A stretch of DNA of 64,000 nucleotides from Candidatus Poribacteria bacterium. Lineage in GTDB: Bacteria; Poribacteria; WGA-4E; GCA-2687025. Every line of letters begins with the position of its first letter. The stretch's first letter is position 1. The DNA lies in assembly GCA_028818695.1 (NCBI GenBank), contig JAPPNK010000005.1, positions 84,715 through 148,714 on the forward strand, written 5' to 3'. This document shows, one piece after another, positions 1-8,714 of this stretch. The translations under genes and the position numbers were made by a program. The notes beneath the pieces are model-generated. The model saw only the letters and a list, made by a program, of their open reading frames with translations, did not search any database and was not told the origin of the DNA.

Positions 1-846
1 GCCGGGGACAGACTTCGGCGGCGTGTTGAGGCGCGTTTCAGGGAAAAGCTGCCGCGCCTGCTCAATGAACCTGCGCGTCATTTTTCGAAGCCGTTTTTCC
101 GCGCCGCTCATTTCGAGGACAGCCGCTTCAAGCGCAACTGCCATTCCGACGATAGCGGGCGCGTTCTCCGTCCCAGGCCGCCTCTGACGCTCCTGCGGTC
201 CGCCCCTTAGGAGCGGTTGGAGCGTCAAGCCGTTGCGCGCATACAACGCGCCGACGCCCCGCGGCCCGCCGAATTTATAACCTGAAATGGAGAGCAGATC
301 GACATCCATTTTGTCGACATGGACGGGAATTTTGCCCGCGCTCTGGGCGGCGTCTGTGTGGAAAAAAGCCCCCGCTTCATGCGCAATACGCGCCGCCTCT
401 TTGACAGGCTGAACCGCGCCCGTTTCGTTGTTCGCATGCATGACGGAGACGAGGCATGCCCCCTCGGCGAGCTCTCTGAGCGCGTCCAGATCGACCGTTC
501 CGTCCTCCTTGACAGGCGCGGCGACCGCGTCAGGAACAGCCGACAGCCCGGCGGGATGCTCAACCGCCGAGACGACAACCCGTTTCTTTCCCGCGTTCGA
601 GACGCCCTGCAGCGCAAGGTTGACCGATTCGGTTCCCCCGCTCGTGAAGACAATCTCGGAGTGGCGCGCGCCGAGCAGCCGCGCCATGGCGTCGCGCGCG
701 CGTTCGATGGCGGCGCGCGTCTCCCGTCCGTCTGCATGCAGGCTCATCGGGTTGCCCGGCTGCTCAAAGAACGGCAGCATCGCCTTCAGCGCTTCTGGGC
801 GCAGGGGGGAGCCGGCGTTGTGGTCTGCGTAGATGCGGTTGTTCAA
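1..846 (-). CDS. Cysteine desulfurase (NifS/IscS-like), C-terminus cut by window edge
   Basis: A class V aminotransferase-fold PLP enzyme that takes sulfur from cysteine for Fe-S cluster or thio-cofactor synthesis. The visible 282 residues start with an ADHNAGSPLRPEA segment, then TSGGTESVN, HANNETG, HTDAAQSAGK and SGYKFGGPRG. The last holds the Schiff-base lysine, about K191. The active-site cysteine loop lies beyond position 1. The start is TTG at 844-846, because GGAGGA sits 5-6 bases upstream and an ATG just before it is out of frame. The gene is preceded by a good promoter (TTGCAT, 17 bp, TATAGT) carrying the upstream box described under promoters. The family is certain. IscS, NifS or SufS type cannot be decided without the C-terminus. 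Confidence 0.93.
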   Translation of the reverse strand, partial: MNNRIYADHNAGSPLRPEALKAMLPFFEQPGNPMSLHADGRETRAAIERARDAMARLLGARHSEIVFTSGGTESVNLALQGVSNAGKKRVVVSAVEHPAGLSAVPDAVAAPVKEDGTVDLDALRELAEGACLVSVMHANNETGAVQPVKEAARIAHEAGAFFHTDAAQSAGKIPVHVDKMDVDLLSISGYKFGGPRGVGALYARNGLTLQPLLRGGPQERQRRPGTENAPAIVGMAVALEAAVLEMSGAEKRLRKMTRRFIEQARQLFPETRLNTPPKSVPG

Positions 847-865
847 TCCATTCCTCCGCTGCTGA

Positions 866-931
866 ACTATACAGCGGAACGGCGCCGAATGCAAACGCAT
901 GCGCCTGACGTTGGCGCTTGAATCGGGGACA
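866..931 (-). promoter_or_regulatory. Promoter of the cysteine desulfurase gene with upstream box
   Basis: Reading towards 846: a box at 931-905 beginning TGTCCCCGATTCAAG and ending CGTCAG, a gap of 10 bases, -35 TTGCAT (894-889), a 17-base spacer and -10 TATAGT (871-866). The box matches the ones before ftsH (41430-41455) and rpmG (49102-49127). Confidence 0.7.
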
Positions 932-1017
932 TGTCGAGACGCGAACGCAGACGGCTTTTCCGCGCAGAAATCGTCCGCCCGTCTGCCGGCATGTACAAAA
1001 TCAAGCGTCAAAGCCGC
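905..1017. repeat. Degenerate copy of the box-flanked intergenic cassette
   Basis: The left end (905-931) is an outward-facing box. A weaker inverted box follows around 992-1016, containing TCAAGCGTCAA as in the ftsH box. Between them, GCGAACGCAGACGG at about 937-950 also occurs, inverted, in the cassette at 41164-41330, and a similar stretch in that at 48961-49127. This supports common origin. The right end is blurred and overlaps a 13-bp hairpin. Confidence 0.5.
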
Positions 1018-1034
1018 GCCGGGCTTTGACGCTT
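1003..1034. terminator. 13-bp perfect hairpin
   Basis: AAGCGTCAAAGCC (1003-1015) pairs with GGCTTTGACGCTT (1022-1034) around a 6-base loop. There is no U-run on either side, so it may be a cassette end structure rather than an intrinsic terminator. Confidence 0.4.
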
Positions 1035-1040
1035 CGTAAA

Positions 1041-1072
1041 GAGAAAAGAGAGGGGCTGAAATGACAGCCCCT
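1041..1072 (-). terminator. Intrinsic terminator of the 1088-1570 lipoprotein gene
   Basis: On the minus strand, just after the stop at 1088, AGGGGCTG pairs with CAGCCCCT (1072-1065 with 1058-1051) around a 6-base loop and is followed by CTCTTTTCTC. Confidence 0.7.
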
Positions 1073-1087
1073 TTTGTTGGAATGCGT

Positions 1088-1570
1088 TTATTCTTCTTCG
1101 GAGATCTCGATCGGGATCATCTCGCTCCATGTGGAGACATCGAACGAGGAGCGCGAGCCTTCCTCGTCAACGCTGATGACGCGCGAGATGGCGGTCACCA
1201 CCAGATGCAGCGCCTCCACATTGAGAGTGCCCTCTTCCAGAGAGGACGGAGCCTTCCAGTCGATCGAGAACGGCCCGTTGACCGAGCCTTGCGTTTCGCC
1301 GATTAGCTTGCCGCGGCCGGTCATATTCACCCAGCTGAATCGAAGATCTTCCGCCCGCACAGCGCCGACGGTGGCCGATATGGTGATTCGGTCGCCTGGC
1401 GCCGCCGATTCTTGACTCACATGTACGGACGCTTTGACCTCAATCTCGCTGCCGTCTATCGGCTCCTCTACATTCGCCGCCGGGTCTGTCGGCGTGGACG
1501 GACTGCTGCATCCGAGAGCCAGCATGCCGATCGCCGACAGCGCCATGATTCCAAGCCATGTTTTTCTCAT
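1088..1570 (-). CDS. Putative lipoprotein, 160 aa
   Basis: Function not recognised. The N-terminus is a type II signal peptide (RKTWLGIMALSAIGMLALGC) with lipobox LALGC, then a Ser/Thr/Pro-rich linker. The rest looks like one all-beta, Ig-like domain (SAAPGDRITISATV, FSWVNMTGRGKL) ending in an acidic tail. Two adjacent ATG codons (1573 and 1570) follow AGGAGCGG. The second has the better 6-base spacing and is chosen here. An open frame extends upstream to 1612 but would bury the signal peptide. Monocistronic, with its own terminator. Confidence 0.75.
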   Translation of the reverse strand: MRKTWLGIMALSAIGMLALGCSSPSTPTDPAANVEEPIDGSEIEVKASVHVSQESAAPGDRITISATVGAVRAEDLRFSWVNMTGRGKLIGETQGSVNGPFSIDWKAPSSLEEGTLNVEALHLVVTAISRVISVDEEGSRSSFDVSTWSEMIPIEISEEE

Positions 1571-1711
1571 CATCCGCTCCTGTTTGCGTATGGAACAAAG
1601 AAACTCATACACGTAAACGCCGTTTTAGCGCTGGATGTTCCATTAATTCGCCGGCGCTCTGGACGCGGTTCGGGAAGGACGGTCTGGTTGGGAACGTTTC
1701 TCGGTCATAAA

Positions 1712-1774
1712 GGCTTTGCTCGTTCAAGACGGGTCAGAGCAATCTGTATTTGCGATCTGCCATGAAAATATGCT
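1712..1774 (+). promoter_or_regulatory. Promoter of the 1812 gene with upstream box
   Basis: TTCAAGACGGGTCAG (box end at 1737) is followed 32 bases later by -10 TATGCT (1769-1774). The -35 region at about 1746-1752 is poor (TATTTG), so this would be a box-dependent promoter. An alternative reading is TTGCGA (1750-1755), 18 bp, then an extended -10 TGCTAAAAT (1771-1779). Confidence 0.5.
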
Positions 1775-1811
1775 AAAATAAGATAAAACGGCATGCACAC
1801 CAGAGGCGGTT

Positions 1812-2954
1812 ATGCGCAAACTTTTTCGGATTGCATCGGTTGCTGCGTTCACAGCGTTTCTAGCGTCCAGCGCGGGCGCGCTTCAACCCTCGCAGCATGG
1901 CGGCGAAGCCATGCATTACCTTTCCGCTCTTCATCCCAACCCTCAAGCTCTGGTTGTCATCGACATCGCCGGCTTTGAAGGGACTGGAATTCTCGGCCTG
2001 CTCCAAGAAGAGATGCTCAAAATACCGGAGATCGGAGATATTCTTCTTGGAACCAACAGCCATATCCATGAGCTTGTTAAAAAAGCGTATTTCGCTCTCC
2101 CCGACTTCCGCGCGCTTGATTTCGGAGCGGCGCACAGCTCCATCGACGCGGATATCTCCATTAAAATGCCGTTGATACTGCTGGAAACAGACCTGCCCAA
2201 GAACATGATTCGGGACCTTTTCAGCGGGATGGAGCCGGCGCCGAAACGCATTGAGTCGGAAAACGCGGTTCTGTGGGTGTTTCGAGACAAGGAAGGCAAC
2301 CATGCGCTCGCCGAGCTGCCAAACGGGCTGATCGGTTTAGGCGACCTGCCGACTATACAGAAGATGTCGAGAATGGCCGCCGGCAAGGAGGAGCAAACGC
2401 CCGCCAAATACGGACCCGCGCTTAAAATGTACCATGACGCTCAATCTCCCGAAGCGGCGGCGAAAGGCGACGCGCTCATTTGGATGGGGGCGGCGCATTT
2501 GGGCAAGTTGTACCCCGTTGAGCTGGCGCAGTCCGGCTTTCCGTATCTGCCTCAAAGCGCTTCGATGCAGTTTTTGAGAACGCCGACAGGCTCCTATAAA
2601 GCGACTGTTGGAGGCTACTGGGCGGAAGCTCTCGGAGGACATGTTGCAAAACTCAACTATACCGCAACGGTTCATCCGAAAAACATGCTTGAGTTCCTCT
2701 CCAAGATACTGCCGCAGGGAGTTTACACCGCCGAAGGGGTCATCGATTACGACCCCGACATGGCGGAGCTGCGGGAGGGTCTAGAGGAACTGCGAGCGTT
2801 CATTGAACGCAACCCCGGCATGGATGAAATCGCCTTTGAAGTTGGCATCTCGCTGGATGAAGGCGGCGCGTACATTGAAGCCGAATCGAGCGGCGAAATG
2901 ATGGACGAAATCGTTCGATCAGTCAAAGAAGAAATGCAAAACTCGTTTGAATAA
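1812..2954 (+). CDS. Secreted protein of unknown function, 380 aa
   Basis: I do not recognise the family. Residues 1-24 form a Sec signal peptide (MRKLFRIASVAAFTAFLASS, then AGA). The mature part has no membrane segment and no cysteine cluster, and mixes helices and strands (NPQALVVIDIAGFEG, YTATVHPKNMLEFLSKILP) with an acidic C-terminal helix. The start ATG at 1812 has GAGGCGG about 6 bases upstream. It ends 19 bases before the downstream redox protein starts, with that gene's AGGAGG just after its stop. The two are therefore co-transcribed, and a periplasmic partner role is possible but unproven. Confidence 0.75.
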   Translation: MRKLFRIASVAAFTAFLASSAGALQPSQHGGEAMHYLSALHPNPQALVVIDIAGFEGTGILGLLQEEMLKIPEIGDILLGTNSHIHELVKKAYFALPDFRALDFGAAHSSIDADISIKMPLILLETDLPKNMIRDLFSGMEPAPKRIESENAVLWVFRDKEGNHALAELPNGLIGLGDLPTIQKMSRMAAGKEEQTPAKYGPALKMYHDAQSPEAAAKGDALIWMGAAHLGKLYPVELAQSGFPYLPQSASMQFLRTPTGSYKATVGGYWAEALGGHVAKLNYTATVHPKNMLEFLSKILPQGVYTAEGVIDYDPDMAELREGLEELRAFIERNPGMDEIAFEVGISLDEGGAYIEAESSGEMMDEIVRSVKEEMQNSFE

Positions 2955-2973
2955 TACTAGGAGGACACCGCCC

Positions 2974-4821
2974 GTGAATCGTTTGCTTGTTCTTGCCGCC
3001 GCAGCGGCCGTATGTTTTTCAGCGGCTGCAGAAGACGCGCGGCAGATCTCGCCCAAGCACAATGTGCTGGAAGAATTGCCCATTGGAGCGCTCATTCAAA
3101 TCGGGGCGCCGATCGGAAAGTTTGAGCTCACAACGCTGGACGGAAAAACCGCCCAATTCGGCGCCGGCTCACCCTCTCTTGTCGTCTTCACGTCCACGAG
3201 CTGCCCTGTGGCGAAGCGGTACACGACTCGTTTGAACCGCCTTTATGAGAAGTATAAAGATCGGGTTCAGATCGCCGCTGTTTTCTCAAACGAGAGGGAC
3301 ACGGCGGAAGCCGCGCGCCAACATGCGGAGGAGTTTGGGATTCAATTTCCTGCCGTTGTGGACGGAAGCGGGGCTGTAGCGCGGCGGTTCGGCGCCTCAA
3401 TGACGCCCCAGGCGTTTGCGCTGGACGCCGAAGGCCGCCTCAAATACCGCGGCGCCATTGACAACGACCGGTACGAAACGCGCGTCACGCAAAATTATGC
3501 CCAAAACGCGCTGGACGACCTGCTTGCGGGACGCGACCCGATTGTCGCGGAAACAGCCGCCTTCGGATGTACCCTCCACGCGGCTCAAGCGCTCAAACCG
3601 GCGGCGGTCACCTACGCTGAACATATCGCGCCGATTATGCAGCAGCGGTGCCAGAGCTGCCATCGAACAGGCGAAGTGGCGCCGTTCACGCTTCTGAGCT
3701 ACAACGACGCGAAAACATGGGCGGCAGAGATCGCCTACTACACCCAAGCGCGCATCATGCCGCCGTGGAAACCGGAACCCGGCTTCGGCGAGTTTAAACA
3801 CAGCCGGCGCATGACCGACAAAGAGCTGGAACTGATCGCCAAATGGGTTGAGGCTGGGGCGCCTGCGGGCGACCTGTCCAAGGCGCCGAAAGCGATCAAA
3901 TTCCCTGAAGGATGGGTTCTGGGAGAGCCGGACTACGTGGTCCAGATGGAGCGGGAATATCTTGTTGGACCTGAAGGCGAGGACGAATATCGCCATTTTG
4001 TGATCCCGACCAACTTTGAGACGGATATGTATGTCCAAGCGGTCGATCTGGAGCCGGGCAACCGTCAGACGGTGCATCATGTCATCATCTATCTGGATGT
4101 GAACGGGGAAGCGCGGAAGCTGGACGCCCAGCAGGAAGGGTACGGATACGCCACCTCCGGCGGAGGCGCCGGGTTTGAGGTGTCCGGCACGCTCGGAGGA
4201 TGGGCGCCCGGCGTTTCACCGACTGTGCTGCCGGACGGCGTCGCCTACCTTCTGCCGAAAGGCGCGGACATCATTCTGCAGGTGCATTACTACCGCACCG
4301 GGAAGCCTGAACGCGACCTGTCTAAAGCAGGCCTTTATTTCTCCAAGACGCCCAACCCAGCCCCGCTGCGCGTCGGAAGCGCCATCAACACCAAGTTTGA
4401 AATACCGCCGGGCGAGAAGATGCATCCCGTCGCGGCGACCGAGCAGATCAAACAGGACATCATCTTGCTTGGCGTCGGTCCGCATATGCATCTCCTCGGA
4501 CGCGATATGAAGATGCATGCAAACCTGCCGGGCGGAAAAAAGATAGACCTGATCTTCATCAGCGACTGGGACTTCAACTGGCAAGACTCCTACCATTACA
4601 AGGAGCCGATCTTCCTCCCGGCAGGTTCCTCGATTGAGATGCTGGCGCACTTTGACAATTCCGCCGGCAATCCGAACAACCCGAACGATCCGCCGATACC
4701 CGTTCGATGGGGCGAAAAAACGACCGACGAGATGGCGATCGGCTTCTTTTACTATGTCCATGCGGACGAGTACAAGAAGGAGACCGCGTCAACCGGCTCC
4801 GAGCAGCCGGGCGAGAATTAA
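2974..4821 (+). CDS. Periplasmic redoxin / c-type cytochrome / Cu type II monooxygenase-like fusion, 615 aa
   Basis: A modular exported redox protein. Signal peptide (about 1-20), then an AhpC/TSA-type thioredoxin fold (about 25-185) with SCPVAKRY in place of a CxxC. A haem-binding CQSCH follows (226-230) with a distal MPPWKPEPG segment. The C-terminal half resembles copper type II ascorbate-dependent monooxygenases: His pair HH (368-369), VHY (438) and HMH (504, 506) are likely copper ligands. The start is GTG at 2974, 9 bases after AGGAGG. An in-frame ATG at 2947 overlaps the previous gene and would precede the signal peptide. Proteins with this order occur in planctomycetes and acidobacteria (from memory). 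The substrate is unknown. The 3' end overlaps the convergent pcp gene by 33 bp. Confidence 0.85.
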   Translation: MNRLLVLAAAAAVCFSAAAEDARQISPKHNVLEELPIGALIQIGAPIGKFELTTLDGKTAQFGAGSPSLVVFTSTSCPVAKRYTTRLNRLYEKYKDRVQIAAVFSNERDTAEAARQHAEEFGIQFPAVVDGSGAVARRFGASMTPQAFALDAEGRLKYRGAIDNDRYETRVTQNYAQNALDDLLAGRDPIVAETAAFGCTLHAAQALKPAAVTYAEHIAPIMQQRCQSCHRTGEVAPFTLLSYNDAKTWAAEIAYYTQARIMPPWKPEPGFGEFKHSRRMTDKELELIAKWVEAGAPAGDLSKAPKAIKFPEGWVLGEPDYVVQMEREYLVGPEGEDEYRHFVIPTNFETDMYVQAVDLEPGNRQTVHHVIIYLDVNGEARKLDAQQEGYGYATSGGGAGFEVSGTLGGWAPGVSPTVLPDGVAYLLPKGADIILQVHYYRTGKPERDLSKAGLYFSKTPNPAPLRVGSAINTKFEIPPGEKMHPVAATEQIKQDIILLGVGPHMHLLGRDMKMHANLPGGKKIDLIFISDWDFNWQDSYHYKEPIFLPAGSSIEMLAHFDNSAGNPNNPNDPPIPVRWGEKTTDEMAIGFFYYVHADEYKKETASTGSEQPGEN

Positions 4822-5385
4822 TTCCAAACCCTTGCGCTGAAGGGCGCGCGGCATCGAATCGACGCCCCGCCCTTCAGCCTGCTTCGGCAGATACGGCAGA
4901 TGAACGAAACCGACGCGCGTCTTTAAACCGAGCGACGCCGCCGTATGCAAACCTGCAAACAGAACCTCGTTGCAGCAGTAGGAGCCTGCGCTCAGCGAGG
5001 CGCGCGCGGGGACGCCCTCGGAACGCAGCGCCTCGACAAGCTGTGTAACGGGAAAGGGGGAGAAGTAAGCGTCCGGCGCGTCCAGTATGATCTTCTCGTC
5101 TCGATGCTCTCCCTCATGGAAGTAGTTGACGCCGACGCGCTCCAGCGCCAGCGCGGACGATCCCGCCGCCAGACCTGTCAGCAGCGCGATCTCCGGCTCG
5201 TCACGTTTGATGAGCGACTGGATGCGGCGGCTTGCCTCCTGAAAAACGACCGGCAGCGCATGCCCTTGTACGCGCGCCTTGAGCGTATGCGCCGCAGCAA
5301 TCTCCAGCGCCAGTTCGCCGGACGGGTTCCGTTCGTCCCCGCCAAACGGCTCAAAGCCGGCAATCAGAACGCTCGGCGCGCTCAA
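4789..5385 (-). CDS. pcp: Pyroglutamyl peptidase I (pyrrolidone-carboxylate peptidase)
   Basis: A cytosolic cysteine peptidase of family C15 that removes N-terminal pyroglutamate. The 198 residues match the family length. GFEPFGGDERNPSG lies at 10-23, and the triad is E82 (LERVGVNY), C138 (AGSYCCNE) and H162 (GFVHLP). The start is TTG at 5385. It overlaps the upstream stop as TTGA and has GGAGG four bases ahead. An ATG at 5406 is possible but lacks that site. It is the third gene of an operon with aldose 1-epimerase and phytanoyl-CoA dioxygenase, an unusual mix that suggests scavenging of peptides and sugars. Confidence 0.93.
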   Translation of the reverse strand: MSAPSVLIAGFEPFGGDERNPSGELALEIAAAHTLKARVQGHALPVVFQEASRRIQSLIKRDEPEIALLTGLAAGSSALALERVGVNYFHEGEHRDEKIILDAPDAYFSPFPVTQLVEALRSEGVPARASLSAGSYCCNEVLFAGLHTAASLGLKTRVGFVHLPYLPKQAEGRGVDSMPRALQRKGLELILARLLGAG

Positions 5386-6380
5386 AACGCCTCCGGATAG
5401 ATGCATATGGAGCCGGTGAAAACGCCGCCCGGCGGAAGAACGATGAGACCCGCCTCAATTCCCCGCGCCTCTAAATTCGCCGCGTCGGTGGGGCATGTGT
5501 ACGGCTCTATGCAGAGCGAACGGCGGTTCGGCGGCGTGTATAAAACGAGCTCTCGGAATTCTTTGCCGCTTTCCAAGACGGTTCTGAGACGAATCGCGCG
5601 GTCTTCAATTGAGCAGCGGGAGACGCCGCTTTTTTCATGGCTCACTTGCGTGAAGAGGTCATCGAACGACATGCCTTCAAACGGCTGCCCTTGGCGCAAG
5701 TCGAAGCTGTCGAAGACGGGCAGAATGCGCCCCGTCGGCAGCAGCTCGTCCAGCTCCCAGTAGGCGTCCGCAGGGACGGTCGCTATGCAGTCGGACGGGT
5801 CCGTCTCCTCTCCGATGGGGGCGGAGAAGTACGGATGAAATCCGACGCCCATCGGCATGTCTTCGCCTCCCGCGTTCAGCGCCGAGAAGGTCAACTGCAG
5901 CGCTCCGCCTGCCAACGTGTAAGCCGCTGTCAAATGGAACGGAAACGGATACTGCTCCAAAACGCCCTCGGCGCTCTCTGCATCGAACGACATGGAGCAG
6001 GCGGCAAACTCCTCCCCCGCCTCCAAAGACTGAACCGTCCATTGCCTGTTGTACACTAGCCCATGGAGATGGTGGCCGGCGGCTTGGACATTCTCAAACT
6101 GATAGGTTTTGCCGCGGAATGTCCATGCTCCATTGCGGACGCGGTTTGGGAACGGAAACAGGATCGGTATGCCGCGTCCTGTCGGGTTGTCGGCTGCGGT
6201 CTTGGGTTCCGTTTTTTCTAAGAGCTGAAAAACCTGTCCGCGATGCCTCGACTCGTAGGCGTAACAGTTTGCGCCGGCGGAGGGCAGTATGCGCGCGCGC
6301 TGACCCCGTTCCTCGTCCAACAGCTCCACAATGAAGACGCCCCCGTCTTGCGTTTCACGGGCGGAAAACGCCCCCATCAC
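5382..6380 (-). CDS. Aldose 1-epimerase (GalM-like)
   Basis: Interconverts alpha and beta anomers of hexoses, or handles a related sugar. The 332 residues are typical of the galactose-mutarotase superfamily. HHLHGLV (H106), GFHPYF (H182) and CIEPYTCPTDA (E292) mark the substrate-binding histidines and the catalytic glutamate. FPFPNRVRNG is the conserved N-terminal loop. It starts with ATGA overlapping the dioxygenase stop and ends TTTTGA overlapping the pcp start, so translation is coupled. No signal peptide. The exact sugar is unknown. Confidence 0.92.
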   Translation of the reverse strand: MMGAFSARETQDGGVFIVELLDEERGQRARILPSAGANCYAYESRHRGQVFQLLEKTEPKTAADNPTGRGIPILFPFPNRVRNGAWTFRGKTYQFENVQAAGHHLHGLVYNRQWTVQSLEAGEEFAACSMSFDAESAEGVLEQYPFPFHLTAAYTLAGGALQLTFSALNAGGEDMPMGVGFHPYFSAPIGEETDPSDCIATVPADAYWELDELLPTGRILPVFDSFDLRQGQPFEGMSFDDLFTQVSHEKSGVSRCSIEDRAIRLRTVLESGKEFRELVLYTPPNRRSLCIEPYTCPTDAANLEARGIEAGLIVLPPGGVFTGSICIYPEAF

Positions 6381-7153
6381 GCCTTTTTCGGCGGCTCAAG
6401 CGCCTTTTGGACGCCCGGAAATTCATGCCAGATGTCCGTGTAGCCGGCGAAACCCGGCGGCTCCAGACGCTTGCTGCGAACGCGGAAAATGGCGGCGTAA
6501 CGAATGTTGGAGGAAGCGTTTGGACATGCGCCATGCATCATCTGATAGTGCGCCAGAACGGCGTCGCCCGGCTCCCCCGTCACCATGACGCGCTTCTCAG
6601 GCAGCTCAAAGCGCGGCAGCCCGTTCGACAGAACCTCATGCCCATGCTTCTTGAAGTGCGCCTCGTATGCGGCGTGCGACTTCGGCCAGACGGTGAAATT
6701 CCCGCTGAACTCCTCAGAAACGTGCGAGAGATAGACGACCGCAAACATGGAGAAGCCGCGCCGGTAGCTGCCTTTCGGCTGTCCGTTGCGTCCGTTGCCC
6801 AGCCCGTCCAGATGTCCGTTCGGTTCCCTCGGATCCACCATCGGCGGCATCGGGAATCGCAGCGCGATCTGCCCGCCGCGGATCTCATGGTAGCCCTGCT
6901 TTCCCAAGAGCGAGCCGGCGGCGCCGCTCAACGGCGTCTTGTTGAACAGGTCGGTGATCGACTCCGCATTGCGCAGCTCATCGCAAAACTGGCCGTCGCG
7001 GTTGCGGTCGGGGCGGTCTTCTCCCCTGCCGATATTGCCGACGGAGTGGTTGATCGCCCTCCGCGCCTTTTCGACCATGATCTTCGGAACGGCGCCCGGT
7101 ATCTTCAACCAGCCTTGCTCGTGAAACTGCAATTTCTGTTGTCGCGTCAACAT
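6377..7153 (-). CDS. Phytanoyl-CoA dioxygenase (PhyH) family protein
   Basis: An Fe(II)/2-oxoglutarate-dependent oxygenase of 258 residues. The iron triad is visible: H114-L-D116 (NGHLDGLGN) and H207 (MMHGACPN), with the 2-oxoglutarate-binding arginine at about R218 (NIRYAAIFR). The substrate is not known. The family is greatly expanded in Poribacteria-like genomes. The start ATG has GGAG six bases ahead. First gene of a three-gene operon, with a box-type promoter at 7183-7242. Confidence 0.92.
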   Translation of the reverse strand: MLTRQQKLQFHEQGWLKIPGAVPKIMVEKARRAINHSVGNIGRGEDRPDRNRDGQFCDELRNAESITDLFNKTPLSGAAGSLLGKQGYHEIRGGQIALRFPMPPMVDPREPNGHLDGLGNGRNGQPKGSYRRGFSMFAVVYLSHVSEEFSGNFTVWPKSHAAYEAHFKKHGHEVLSNGLPRFELPEKRVMVTGEPGDAVLAHYQMMHGACPNASSNIRYAAIFRVRSKRLEPPGFAGYTDIWHEFPGVQKALEPPKKA

Positions 7154-7182
7154 AGCGATCTCCTGTTGCCTGTATTGACCGC

Positions 7183-7242
7183 ATGCTAGCGCTAGACTAT
7201 ACGTCTGGCAAGCGCCGTCTCGGACCTTCCGACTTAAGAACG
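7183..7242 (-). promoter_or_regulatory. Promoter of the phyH-galM-pcp operon with upstream box
   Basis: Towards the gene: box TTCTTAAGTCGGAAGGTCCG (7241-7221 region), a 9-base gap, -35 TTGCCA (7211-7206), 17 bp, -10 TAGCAT (7188-7183). No repeat cassette is attached here, so the box stands alone. Confidence 0.65.
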
Positions 7243-7254
7243 ACGACGAAAGAA

Positions 7255-7292
7255 CATCGGCGCCTCCCTCACTTAGGAGAGAAGCGCCGATG
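7255..7292 (-). terminator. Probable terminator hairpin after the 7300 gene
   Basis: CATCGGCGC (7255-7263) pairs with GCGCCGATG (7284-7292), and the loop holds a smaller CTCC/GGAG stem. On the minus strand GTTCTTTCG follows, only a weak U-run. Confidence 0.5.
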
Positions 7293-7299
7293 GGTTTGA

Positions 7300-8685
7300 T
7301 TACTCTTCTTCGTCTTCGCCGCTGCTTTCTTGGGCAGGTTGTTGAGAAGGAGGCGGCGGTTTCAGCAGGTCGGGATTCTGCATGAGCCGCAGCTCCCGAA
7401 TTCGCGCCGCTATTAGCGTTCGCGCGGCAGGATTCACCTTTTCTTCCTTGGCTGCCTTTTCGAGCGCCTCAAGAAACGCCAACGCGATGCGCCGTCTCTG
7501 CTCCGCCTTTTCAAGCGCAGCCTCATCGCGCAGCTCCGTCGGCGGATCGGAGAGAGGGTCCCTCTCTATAGGCGGCTCTGGCGAAGCAACAGCATCCGGC
7601 GCGGCCGGATGGACAGCTCTCAAAGAGGGCGAAGGCGATTCGCGCCCCGCAAACGGCTTCGGTATCTGATTGCGCGACGCCAGCTCCTCCAGAGCCGCAT
7701 CGTACCTGTCCATCATGGAGAGCCACATGGCATCGCTCTGTTCAACCGCCTCCGGCTGGGTCAGATAGGTCGGAATGGCGACCAGCAGCTCCTCCAGTTC
7801 GGCTTGCTTCATCTTCTTGACGACATCCCGCTCGCTAAGAAACGGAACCTGATCCAGCGGCAATTCCTCTGAAAAAGTTTCACCCATGAATCGAAGCCTG
7901 TAGCCGCGGGGCGCGACACCGTGGCGCGAAATATTATACCTCTCCGCGTCGGTCAAAGGCGGTCGTCCGCCCGCCCCGACTCTGATGATAAAAAGCGTCC
8001 CGTCGGGTTCAAGCTCAACATTCAAGGTGCTTTCACCTGTCTCAGAAGCGTGGAAGTACTGCTCTTTCTCAACAGCCCAAGACTTGAGATACCCATCGAT
8101 AACAAGGTTCTCAAAATCTTCTATCGAAAGACCGCTTTGAGCGAGGAGCGCTTCTTCCGAAAGTCCTTTCTTCCCGGCAATCTTGAGGTTCTCCTCTCTC
8201 TTATCGCGGATGCGATTCATGAGCTCGCGCCCGTATTCTTCGGCGTCTAAGCTGTCATTGATGACTCCTTCGCGCGCTAGTACACGCTGAAAATGCGCAA
8301 GCATCTCCTCGCGTTTGCCGTCATAGATTGGACCAGAGCAAAAGACTGTCACCAGCGCCTCCGCGGTCTGCGGACCAGAATATGCGAACCCCATTTGGTT
8401 CTTCATCAGCGTCACCCATGGATGTGTGACGCCCGGCTTCCACGGACGCATGCCGTTAGCCAGCTCATCAGCGGTCCATCGCGCCGCGTCGTCCTCTGTA
8501 GCAGAGTTTGATTTCTCTGCAAGCGCGGAGGTTGCTTTTCGCAATTCAACCTGTTCGTCTCCTTTCGGCGAGATTTCTCCCCGCCCGCGAAAAAACAACA
8601 TCGCCAGAATCAGCGCGATAAAGATGGACCCCAACACAATCAAGGACCTGCGAGAGCGAGGCTTCAAAGTTTGAAGTTTGCCCAT
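7300..8685 (-). CDS. Membrane-anchored protein of unknown function, 461 aa
   Basis: No family recognised. Basic N-terminus, then one transmembrane segment at about 15-32 (LIVLGSIFIALILAMLFF), then a long soluble, mostly extracytoplasmic region. The middle (about 75-330) looks folded and charged. The C-terminal third is Pro/Glu-rich with a helical, Ala/Glu/Arg-rich stretch and an acidic end (SGEDEEE). It starts 29 bases after the stop of the secreted protein at 8715, so the two form an operon. The only start-site signal is GGAAAG at weak spacing. Confidence 0.7.
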   Translation of the reverse strand: MGKLQTLKPRSRRSLIVLGSIFIALILAMLFFRGRGEISPKGDEQVELRKATSALAEKSNSATEDDAARWTADELANGMRPWKPGVTHPWVTLMKNQMGFAYSGPQTAEALVTVFCSGPIYDGKREEMLAHFQRVLAREGVINDSLDAEEYGRELMNRIRDKREENLKIAGKKGLSEEALLAQSGLSIEDFENLVIDGYLKSWAVEKEQYFHASETGESTLNVELEPDGTLFIIRVGAGGRPPLTDAERYNISRHGVAPRGYRLRFMGETFSEELPLDQVPFLSERDVVKKMKQAELEELLVAIPTYLTQPEAVEQSDAMWLSMMDRYDAALEELASRNQIPKPFAGRESPSPSLRAVHPAAPDAVASPEPPIERDPLSDPPTELRDEAALEKAEQRRRIALAFLEALEKAAKEEKVNPAARTLIAARIRELRLMQNPDLLKPPPPSQQPAQESSGEDEEE

Positions 8686-8714
8686 CGTTCATACTTTCCG
8701 TTTCAACGATTGAA

